DNA from: an uncultured Geobacter sp.
GTDB taxonomy: Bacteria; Desulfobacterota; Desulfuromonadia; Geobacterales; Geobacteraceae
DNA: 5,436 bases
Assembly (NCBI GenBank): GCA_937886325.1
Contig: CALABV010000084.1
Coordinates: 1 to 5,436 of the forward strand
Direction of reading: 5' to 3'
The translations under genes and the position numbers were made by a program. Position 1 is the stretch's first letter, and each line of letters opens with the position of its first letter. A model generated the notes under the pieces. The model ran no database searches and was not told where the DNA came from. It worked only from the letters and a program-made list of their open reading frames with translations. Positions 1 through 5,157 of the stretch are shown here, piece after piece.

Positions 1-1231
1 TCATCTGGTAGTCGGCGATGGAATCGAAGTATTCCCGCTCGTACTGGAACAGGGTCACCCTGCTGTCCAGCAGGCTCAGGAAATCGACCTTGTTCACCCG
101 GTACCCGATAACCGCCGATTCCAGCGACTGCCGCGCCTGGGGAATGATCCCGGTCCTGTAGAGGTCTGCCAGTTTCCGCCGCCGGTCCATCTGGGCCAGC
201 AGGTCTGAGATGCCCGCCCGAATGGTGTTTTTCAGGCTGTTCAGCTCCTCCGCGGCCATCCTGGCCTCGGCATTGGATTCCGCTATTGCGGCCTGACGTC
301 TCGATCTCTGCAGCGGCAGATTGAAGGTCACCCCCAGCGAATACATGTCGGCCCCGTCACTGCCCATGGCCGGGTCCCGCTGCATGTATTCGAATGCCAC
401 ATTGAAGTCGGGGAGAAACTCCTTTTTCGCCAGTTTCAAGCCGGCGCCCGCTTTTTCCACCAGAACGCGGCCGCTTTTCAGCAGCGGGCGGTTATCGTCG
501 GCAAGGGCGGCAAGCTGCCCGGCGGTCATCGGGATGGGCTCTATCTCGACATCGGCAATCCGGCCCACCGGCGTGCCTGCCGGCCGGTACAGGAGGGCAT
601 TGAGGCTCGCCTCCAGGGAGGTGCGCTGCTGCTCCAACGTAATGCGCATGTCCAGCATCTTTGATCGCTCCACCTGGGCCTTGAAGACGTCCTGCTGCAC
701 ACCCTGCCCCACAGCGTACCTGGTCTGGGCAAGGGTGATGAAGTCATCGAATATCCTGATGTTCCGGTCCACGATGGCCAGCGACCGATCGACAAAGTAG
801 ATCTGGTAGTAGGTCTCCTTGACCATGCGCGCCAGTTCCAGCCTGCGCTCTTCCAGTGTCCACCGGTAGGATTCGGCCTCCTTTTCCGCCACCTCCCCCT
901 TCAACGCCCTCTTGCCCCAGAACGGCAGCTGCTGGCTCACGCCGATCACCCTCTGGGTCATGGAGTCTTTGCGGAAATTAAGCGGCGATCCGACAAGACC
1001 GTTCTGAATCTTCAGCATCAGCATCGGGTCTTCCAGGGAGCGGGCCTGGTCGATTCTGCTCCTGAACACCTCCCAGCGTGCCTGGGATGCCTTGAGTTCG
1101 GGGTTGTCGGCAAGGGCGGTGGAAACGAGGTGCGCCAGGCTCACCGCGGGCCCGGCGTCGCCCGCAACGGCAGAACCTGCCACGGACAGGGATATCAACA
1201 GAAGAATGATTGCGGTAATGGATACTTTCAT
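1..1231 (-). CDS. TolC-family outer-membrane efflux protein (CzcC/CusC-like), 3' end outside the window
   Basis: This is the outer-membrane channel of a tripartite efflux system or type I secretion system, which would work with an inner-membrane pump and a periplasmic adaptor. The frame is open without a stop from ATG 1231 to the window edge, 410 codons; the family usually has about 400-480, so only the C-terminal end is missing. Residues 1-23 form a signal peptide (MK, hydrophobic stretch, AVA before Gly24). Family hallmarks follow: AxADNPEL near 39-46, a long helical stretch, SQQLPFWGKR at 99-108, and the second-repeat pattern with SLGVTFNLPLQR and then a long Ala/Glu-rich helix. Such channels in Geobacter-like genomes often precede adaptor and RND pump genes for metal efflux, but here the next gene lies outside the window and the substrate is unknown. 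The start is supported by an AGGAG five bases upstream. The gene lies 160 bp downstream of the regulator gene. Confidence 0.9.
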   Translation of the reverse strand, partial: MKVSITAIILLLISLSVAGSAVAGDAGPAVSLAHLVSTALADNPELKASQARWEVFRSRIDQARSLEDPMLMLKIQNGLVGSPLNFRKDSMTQRVIGVSQQLPFWGKRALKGEVAEKEAESYRWTLEERRLELARMVKETYYQIYFVDRSLAIVDRNIRIFDDFITLAQTRYAVGQGVQQDVFKAQVERSKMLDMRITLEQQRTSLEASLNALLYRPAGTPVGRIADVEIEPIPMTAGQLAALADDNRPLLKSGRVLVEKAGAGLKLAKKEFLPDFNVAFEYMQRDPAMGSDGADMYSLGVTFNLPLQRSRRQAAIAESNAEARMAAEELNSLKNTIRAGISDLLAQMDRRRKLADLYRTGIIPQARQSLESAVIGYRVNKVDFLSLLDSRVTLFQYEREYFDSIADYQM

Positions 1232-1236
1232 AAAGG

Positions 1237-1241
1237 CTCCT
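1237..1241 (-). promoter_or_regulatory. Shine-Dalgarno of the TolC-family gene
   Basis: On the minus strand AGGAG ends five bases before ATG 1231. It fixes the start that directly precedes a good signal peptide. Confidence 0.7.
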
Positions 1242-1282
1242 GATTTGTAACCCCTTACTAACCTTACAGAAAGGCGAGCAAC

Positions 1283-1297
1283 GCCACGCTGCTGCCA
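1283..1297 (-). promoter_or_regulatory. Possible sigma-54 promoter of the TolC-family gene
   Basis: The minus strand reads TGGCA-N6-TGGC. The GG and GC doublets are exactly ten bases apart, as sigma-54 requires. The -24 half is perfect (TGGCA) but the -12 half is TGGC instead of TTGC. The predicted start is near 1271, leaving a leader of about 40 nt before ATG 1231. The spacer is GC-rich and the match is moderate, so this is tentative. No good -35/-10 pair was seen in the same gap. Confidence 0.38.
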
Positions 1298-1330
1298 TGC
1301 CGGGACTTCCGCATGAAATCGATAGTCACG

Positions 1331-1356
1331 TCCCCCCTCTTACGGCAAGAGGGGGA
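1331..1356. repeat. GC-rich hairpin between regulator and efflux genes, perhaps a dispersed repeat
   Basis: CCCCCTCTT (1333-1341) and AAGAGGGGG (1347-1355) form a perfect 9-bp stem around a five-base loop (ACGGC). One bulged C allows a further T-A pair. A second C/G-rich run, AGGGGGAGT, follows at 1358-1366. Neither strand has a T-run after the stem, so it is not a standard rho-independent terminator. It could be an mRNA 3'-end stabiliser for the regulator transcript, a regulatory palindrome (its centre lies about 73 bp upstream of the predicted efflux-gene start), or one copy of a REP-like dispersed element. Confidence 0.6.
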
Positions 1357-1391
1357 CAGGGGGAGTTATTGATGGAAGCTGAATGCTTAGG

Positions 1392-2780
1392 TCAGGGCTC
1401 AGCCGCATCGTGTAGCCCATCGGTTTTCCCCGGCGGCACGATGCCGTACTTTTCCATGCGATAGAGGAGAACGTGGCGCGGAATCCTGAGGAAACGCGCA
1501 GCATTGGCTCGGTTCCAGTTGGTGCGGTGCAGGGCCTCGACCACCACTTCCCGTTCCAGCTGCTCCAGCGGATACCCCTCATCAGGGAGATTCACCACCT
1601 TCGATGCAGCGGTTTTTCCGGCCGAGCGAATCTTTTCCGGCACGTCATCCAGAGATAGTGTGTCCCCGCTGCGCATGATGAGAAGCCGCTCCACCGTATT
1701 TTCCAGTTCCCGCACGTTTCCCGGCCAGCCGTACCCCGTCAGGGCATGGAGGGCGTCCCGTTCAAAGGCGACCCCTTCGCACCCGTGCCTGGCGGCAAAG
1801 TGTTTCAGGAGGAGCGGGATATCCTCTCTTCTTTCCCGAAGCGGCGGCATGTGAACGGGAATCACGGAAAGCCGGTAATAGAGGTCTTCGCGGAACGAAC
1901 CCCCGGCAATCGCTTCTTCAAGATCCAGGTTGGTCGCGGCAACGACCCGCACATCGAGCTGGTGGGACCCGGTTCCGCCAACCGGTTCCACCACCTTTTC
2001 CTGCAACGCGCGTAGGAGCTTCGGCTGGAGGTCCATCGTCAGCTCCCCCACTTCATCGAGAAAGAGGGTGCCTCCATCGGCTTGCAGGAATTTGCCCGGC
2101 TTGTCCTTGATAGCGCCGGTAAACGCTCCCTTGACATGGCCGAACAGCTCGCTTTCCAGGAGATCGCGGGGGATGGCGGCGCAGTTGATGGGTACGAAAG
2201 GGGCCGACTTCCGTGAGCTGAGGGAGTGGATTGCCCTTGCCACCAGTTCCTTTCCCGTCCCGGACTCGCCCGTGATGAGGACGGTGGCGTCGGTATTCGC
2301 CACCTTTCGCACCACCTGGAACACCTTTTCCATCTCGCGGGAGATTCCAACGATATTCCTGAAGTCGACCTTTTCCGAAAGCTCTTCCCTGAGCCGCCTG
2401 TTTTCGGTGGAGAGACGGGTGACATGCAGCGCCTTGCGCACCACCAGCTTCAGCTCGTCCCGGTTGAACGGCTTGGTGATGTAGTCATAGGCGCCGAGCT
2501 TCATGGCCTCCACCGCGGTCTCGATGGCGCCGTATGCGGTGATGATGATGACGAGGGTGTCGGGAGAGAGCTCCTTGACCTCCCGCAACACGCTGAAGCC
2601 GTCCATGCCGGGCATCTTCAGGTCGGTTATCACCAAGTCGGGGTTGACGTCGGAGAAGATGCGGACTCCCTCTTCGCCCGATGCGGCGGCACATACGTTG
2701 TATCCCTCTTCCTGGAGGTTGTATTCCAGAACCCGTCGCAGCGACGGATCATCATCGATTACCAGTATTTTACGGTTCAT
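1392..2780 (-). CDS. Sigma-54-dependent two-component response regulator (NtrC/AtoC family)
   Basis: This 462-residue cytoplasmic protein is a phosphorylation-controlled enhancer-binding activator of sigma-54 RNA polymerase. The receiver domain (1-120) has acidic residues D9/D10, phospho-acceptor D53, T81 and K103. The AAA+ domain (about 142-380) has Walker A GESGTGKE (171-178), the sigma-54-contacting GAFTGA loop (218-223), Walker B GGTLFLDE (236-243), sensor I VRVVAATN (277-284) and WPGNVREL (352-359). A Fis-type helix-turn-helix lies at about 405-447. All key residues are present, so it should be fully active. I chose ATG 2780 because GGGGG lies six bases upstream and it forms the ATGA overlap with the kinase stop. 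ATG 2786 would add two residues but sits directly against that G-run. The partner is the upstream kinase. Likely targets, by inference, are the two sigma-54-like promoters flanking the palindromes at 4072-4109. Confidence 0.96.
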   Translation of the reverse strand: MNRKILVIDDDPSLRRVLEYNLQEEGYNVCAAASGEEGVRIFSDVNPDLVITDLKMPGMDGFSVLREVKELSPDTLVIIITAYGAIETAVEAMKLGAYDYITKPFNRDELKLVVRKALHVTRLSTENRRLREELSEKVDFRNIVGISREMEKVFQVVRKVANTDATVLITGESGTGKELVARAIHSLSSRKSAPFVPINCAAIPRDLLESELFGHVKGAFTGAIKDKPGKFLQADGGTLFLDEVGELTMDLQPKLLRALQEKVVEPVGGTGSHQLDVRVVAATNLDLEEAIAGGSFREDLYYRLSVIPVHMPPLRERREDIPLLLKHFAARHGCEGVAFERDALHALTGYGWPGNVRELENTVERLLIMRSGDTLSLDDVPEKIRSAGKTAASKVVNLPDEGYPLEQLEREVVVEALHRTNWNRANAARFLRIPRHVLLYRMEKYGIVPPGKTDGLHDAAEP

Positions 2781-3904
2781 CGGCATCCCCCGGTCGCCGG
2801 CTTCTCGGGAAGCCGGATGCGGAAAACCGCTCCGCGACCCGACTGGCTCATCAACGCAATGCTGCCGCCGTGACCTTCGACAATCTTTCGGGTAATCGCC
2901 AGCCCGAGACCGGTTCCTCCTTCCTTGGTGGTAAAAAACGGTTCAAAGACTTTCTCGGCAATCTCGGGAGGGACCCCCGGCCCCGAGTCGGCGAACAGGA
3001 GTTCGACCCATCCCGGACCGCCGCCCTCCCCCTTTTCCCGGACAGAGGTAATGGTCACGGAACCGCCGGGAGAGGACGCCTGCAGACCGTTCAGGATGAT
3101 GTTCAGGAATGCCTGGCGCAGCTTCTCCGGATCCCCCTCGATGACCGGAAGGCTCTCGACCCGGCACTCCAGGGTTATCTTCCGTTTTCTCGCCTCCGAG
3201 GAGACGAGTGCAATGACGTTGTTCAACTCCTCGGTCAGGTCGCACTCTCCCATGACGACCGGCTGGGGCCGGGCAAGGCGAAGGAAGTCCTCCACCACCT
3301 TGTTCAAGCGCCGCGACTCCTTGACCATGATTTCCAGGAACTCGTACTTCCTGTCCCCCGGCTGAAAGTCGTCCTTCAGTATCTCGGCGGTCCCCTGGAT
3401 GGAGCCGAGAGGGTTCCGTATCTCGTGGGCCAGTACAGCCGCCAGCTCACCGATGGTGGAAAGCCGTTCGGCCTTGCGCAGCTGCCCCTCCATCTCCATG
3501 ATCCGTTCCGACTGACGGCTCAACTGTTCGCAGGATTTCTCAAGGCCGAGCGCCGTCCTCCGCAGCTCGTCGGCACGCGTCCTTTCCCTCTGGGAAAGGA
3601 ATCCCGTGATGCCGCCGACGATATTGTAGAGGATGATCTCCAGGTATTTTTCCAGATCCATGGTCGGGTGCTGTCCCCATTGAAAGAGGATGTGGGGAGC
3701 GTACAGCACGCTCACGACCAGTGCGCAGCCGATGCCGCCTCGGAAGCCGAAACGGAAGCCGGCCAAGATGATGGGGATGTAGTAGAGCCTCTGATAGATG
3801 TCGTGGAGCATCGGGAGGCGCAGGGGGGTGAGGTAATGCAGGAGGCTGATCCCTGTCACGAAAACCGCCAGCAGGAAGATTCGCGTCGCGTTCGTATTTT
3901 TCAT
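2777..3904 (-). CDS. Membrane-bound sensor histidine kinase, NtrB-like core
   Basis: This 375-residue kinase is the cognate partner of the overlapping response regulator. The N-terminus has about four hydrophobic segments (9-25, 40-50, 57-74, 88-103) with short connections and no large periplasmic or PAS domain, so the signal is probably sensed in or at the membrane. A charged coiled-coil linker (about 105-148) leads to the HisKA domain with HEIRNPL, phospho-acceptor H160. The ATPase domain has N-box residues N268 and N272, the G1 box DSGPGVP (306-312), FEPFFTTK (320-327) and G2 GTGLGLA (330-336); all are intact. I chose ATG 3904 because the first membrane segment follows at once and GGGA lies upstream. 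In-frame GTG 3979 or ATG 3976 would give about 400 residues, but they have poor ribosome sites and would lie upstream of the predicted sigma-54 start near 3973. The signal is unknown. Confidence 0.93.
   Translation of the reverse strand: MKNTNATRIFLLAVFVTGISLLHYLTPLRLPMLHDIYQRLYYIPIILAGFRFGFRGGIGCALVVSVLYAPHILFQWGQHPTMDLEKYLEIILYNIVGGITGFLSQRERTRADELRRTALGLEKSCEQLSRQSERIMEMEGQLRKAERLSTIGELAAVLAHEIRNPLGSIQGTAEILKDDFQPGDRKYEFLEIMVKESRRLNKVVEDFLRLARPQPVVMGECDLTEELNNVIALVSSEARKRKITLECRVESLPVIEGDPEKLRQAFLNIILNGLQASSPGGSVTITSVREKGEGGGPGWVELLFADSGPGVPPEIAEKVFEPFFTTKEGGTGLGLAITRKIVEGHGGSIALMSQSGRGAVFRIRLPEKPATGGCR
2787..2791 (-). promoter_or_regulatory. Ribosome binding site deciding the regulator start
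   Basis: On the minus strand GGGGG lies inside the end of the kinase gene. It is six bases before ATG 2780 but directly adjacent to ATG 2786. This favours the inner start and translational coupling through the ATGA overlap (2777-2780). Confidence 0.5.
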
Positions 3905-3983
3905 GGTTTCCCGTGTATTGGTCCGTAATGGGGCGGCCGCGTTGCCTTTCAGCAGCAACCCGCGGCGGATGACCATCACCTTT

Positions 3984-3999
3984 TACAAGGAACGTACCA
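3984..3999 (-). promoter_or_regulatory. Candidate sigma-54 promoter of the kinase-regulator operon
   Basis: The minus strand reads TGGTACGTTCCTTGTA, compared with the consensus TGGCACG-N4-TTGCA. The mismatches are one base in each half. TTGT in the -12 box also occurs in the well-known pspA promoter of E. coli. The predicted start is near 3973, giving a 69-nt leader before ATG 3904. The palindromes at 4072-4109 would then lie at about -107 and -129. An alternative is a sigma-70 -10 box TATACT at 4041-4036, which has no recognisable -35. Confidence 0.45.
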
Positions 4000-4071
4000 T
4001 CAGCAACTGTGACTCAACTGCTTGGAATACCGTGAAGTATATCGTGTTCCGGCGAAAGGACAGATTCGATG

Positions 4072-4109
4072 TGGAGAATATTCTTTACATCCATGGAGAA
4101 TATTCTCCA
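4072..4109. promoter_or_regulatory. Tandem palindromic operators, probable sigma-54 enhancer shared by divergent promoters
   Basis: The 13-bp sequence TGGAGAATATTCT occurs twice in direct orientation (4072-4084 and 4094-4106). The second copy extends to a perfect 16-bp palindrome, TGGAGAATATTCTCCA (4094-4109). The first is palindromic only over AGAATATTCT (4075-4084). The centres are 22 bp apart, two helical turns, so two dimers would bind on the same DNA face. The sites lie about 110 and 132 bp from the predicted small-RNA start and about 107 and 129 bp from the predicted kinase-operon start. The obvious candidate binder is the response regulator encoded downstream (inference). I do not recognise the motif as that of a named regulator. 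Confidence 0.75.
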
Positions 4110-4153
4110 GTAAAGGGAAAGGAGTGAAGCCGCTGCCGACGGGAACAGAGTCG

Positions 4154-4166
4154 CAAACGAATGATT
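4154..4166 (+). promoter_or_regulatory. Possible IHF site between enhancer and small-RNA promoter
   Basis: CAAACGAATGATT matches the reverse of the IHF consensus (YAA-N4-TTGATW) at eight of nine fixed positions and is followed by AT-rich DNA. It lies about 45-57 bp upstream of the predicted small-RNA start, between the palindromes and the sigma-54 promoter. This is where IHF often bends DNA to bring an activator to sigma-54 polymerase. The motif is short and degenerate, so confidence is low. Confidence 0.3.
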
Positions 4167-4184
4167 TCAGATATTTATTGCTAT

Positions 4185-4200
4185 TGGCATAAAAAATGCT
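4185..4200 (+). promoter_or_regulatory. Sigma-54 promoter of the divergent small RNA
   Basis: The plus strand reads TGGCATAAAAAATGCT, preceded by T as in the consensus YTGGCAC-N5-TTGCW. The GG (4186-4187) and GC (4198-4199) are exactly ten bases apart, and the spacer is A-rich. Placing C4199 at -12 puts +1 at A4211, the first base of a hairpin that leads into a terminator. It points away from the kinase operon. Confidence 0.68.
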
Positions 4201-4210
4201 GTCGGGAAGG

Positions 4211-4288
4211 AAGCTCAGTTCAGTATCTGACCAAGAGCTTTAGAAGGCGCATGCCGTTTTTCCTCCTCCCGGTATGCGCCGTTTTTTT
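4211..4288 (+). ncRNA. Candidate sigma-54-controlled small RNA with an anti-Shine-Dalgarno loop
   Basis: A short plus-strand transcript is predicted between two minus-strand operons. Its 5' hairpin pairs AAGCTC (4211-4216) with GAGCTT (4235-4240), and within it TCAG (4220-4223) pairs with CTGA (4227-4230) around a UAU loop. A short linker (4241-4245) leads to the terminator hairpin (4246-4280) and seven T. The terminator loop runs from UUUUU into CCUCCUCCC (4262-4270), complementary to strong ribosome binding sites. The last C closes the stem. Sigma-54 geometry places the start at the first stem base, so promoter, hairpin and terminator agree independently. A trans-acting translational regulator is the most likely role (inference). 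I recognise no named family, although the motif resembles the CCUCCUCCC loop of alphaproteobacterial 'cuckoo' RNAs. It has no convincing reading frame. Confidence 0.68.
4246..4288 (+). terminator. Rho-independent terminator of the small RNA
   Basis: GGCGCATGCCG (4246-4256) pairs with CGGTATGCGCC (4270-4280) over 11 positions, with one G-U pair, around a 13-base pyrimidine loop. One G and seven T (4282-4288) follow. The T-run lies only on the plus-strand 3' side; the minus strand shows an A-run before the stem and only TT after it. It therefore does not end the slipin transcript and implies a plus-strand RNA. Confidence 0.85.
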
Positions 4289-4386
4289 GCCGTAGGCCCC
4301 AGTGCCCGAGACAGGCTCGTTCATTTCCGACGACTCCACCTGACGTTGTCAGAATTATTGTTGAAGAGGGAAATCCATGCCCTCCC

Positions 4387-5157
4387 CTACCCTTTCTTGT
4401 CCAGAAACATCTTCAGCAGGTCGATAGGCACCGGGAAGATAGTGGTCGAGTTTTTCTCGGCGGCGATCTCGGTCAATGTCTGCAGAAAACGGAGCTGAAG
4501 GGACATGGGTTCACCTGCCAGCACATTTGCCGCCATGGCCAGTTTCTCCGATGCCTGCAACTCGCCTTCCGCGTGAATGACCTTGGCCCGCCGTTCCCGT
4601 TCCGCCTCGGCCTGCCTGGCGATGGCGCGCATCATCTCCTGGGGGAGGTCGATGTTCTTCACCTCCACATTGGAAACCTTCACCCCCCAAGGGCCGGTAT
4701 GGCGATCCAGTATCTCCTGAAGCTCCCGGTTTATCTTTTCGCGGTTGGCCAGCAGTTCGTCCAGCTCCACCTGGCCGAGGACGCTGCGCAGGGTGGTCTG
4801 GGAAAGCTGGCTCGTGGCATAGAGATAGTTCTCGACTTCCACGATCGCCTTTTCAGGCTCGATGACCCGGAAATAAATGACCGCCGAGACCTTGATGGTA
4901 ACGTTGTCATGGGTGATGACATCCTGGGGGGGCACGTCGAAGGCCACGGTACGGAGGGAAACGCGCACCAACCGGTCAATGCCGGGGATGATGAAAAACA
5001 GGCCGGGCCCCCGCGTCCCTGCCAGGCGCCCCAGGCGGAACAGCACGCCCCTTTCGTACTCCGGAAGTATCCGGACCGCACTCGCGGCAACCATAACCAA
5101 CACTATGATGACAAAAACCACCGGTACATAGTTGAGATACTCGAAAATGGAATACAT
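4387..5157 (-). CDS. Slipin / stomatin-like SPFH-domain membrane protein
   Basis: This is a 256-residue member of the stomatin branch of the SPFH superfamily. These proteins form oligomeric scaffolds on the inner membrane and are linked to membrane microdomains and protein quality control; the exact role of bacterial slipins is unsettled. An N-terminal hydrophobic helix (about 11-28) anchors the protein. The SPFH domain (about 29-190) has PEYERGVLFRLGR (32-44), GPGLFFIIPGIDR (50-62) and, further on, the slipin-typical DLPQEMMRAIARQAEAER, followed by an Ala/Glu-rich helix for oligomerisation and a short tail ending DKKG. Its length is normal for the family. The start is secure: GAGGAGG lies six bases upstream and the ATG overlaps the nfeD stop by one base (TAATG). 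Pairing with NfeD is the classic stomatin-operon arrangement. No clear terminator follows on the minus strand. Confidence 0.95.
   Translation of the reverse strand: MYSIFEYLNYVPVVFVIIVLVMVAASAVRILPEYERGVLFRLGRLAGTRGPGLFFIIPGIDRLVRVSLRTVAFDVPPQDVITHDNVTIKVSAVIYFRVIEPEKAIVEVENYLYATSQLSQTTLRSVLGQVELDELLANREKINRELQEILDRHTGPWGVKVSNVEVKNIDLPQEMMRAIARQAEAERERRAKVIHAEGELQASEKLAMAANVLAGEPMSLQLRFLQTLTEIAAEKNSTTIFPVPIDLLKMFLDKKG

Noticed and set aside
1331..1356. The GC-rich hairpin as a rho-independent terminator for the regulator gene.
   Set aside because: The stem is good, but the minus strand continues with CGTGACTATCG and the plus strand with CAGGGGGAG, so neither has the required T-run.
2681..3928. 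A 415-codon plus-strand reading frame opposite the histidine kinase.
   Set aside because: It is a mirror frame of a GC-rich gene. The minus-strand kinase has all catalytic boxes, while this frame shows no coherent domain.
3977..3979. GTG 3979 (or ATG 3976) as the kinase start, giving about 400 residues.
   Set aside because: The extra residues are not membrane-like, the ribosome site is poor, and the codon lies upstream of the predicted sigma-54 transcript start. ATG 3904 directly precedes the first membrane helix.
3903..4127. A 74-codon plus-strand reading frame in the intergenic gap.
   Set aside because: It has no ribosome binding site or recognisable domain, it runs antisense through the leader and promoter region of the kinase operon, and it reads through the palindromes.
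4251..4295. A 14-codon plus-strand reading frame (MPFFLLPVCAVFLP) with AAGG nearby, which could be a hydrophobic micropeptide.
   Set aside because: It spans both arms of the terminator and its stop lies beyond the T-run, so the predicted transcript would end before the stop codon. The hydrophobic residues come from the pyrimidine loop and the T-run.
4340..4352. A CTGAC/GTCAG mini-hairpin downstream of the slipin stop, considered as its terminator.
   Set aside because: The stem has only five base pairs and no T-run follows on the minus strand.
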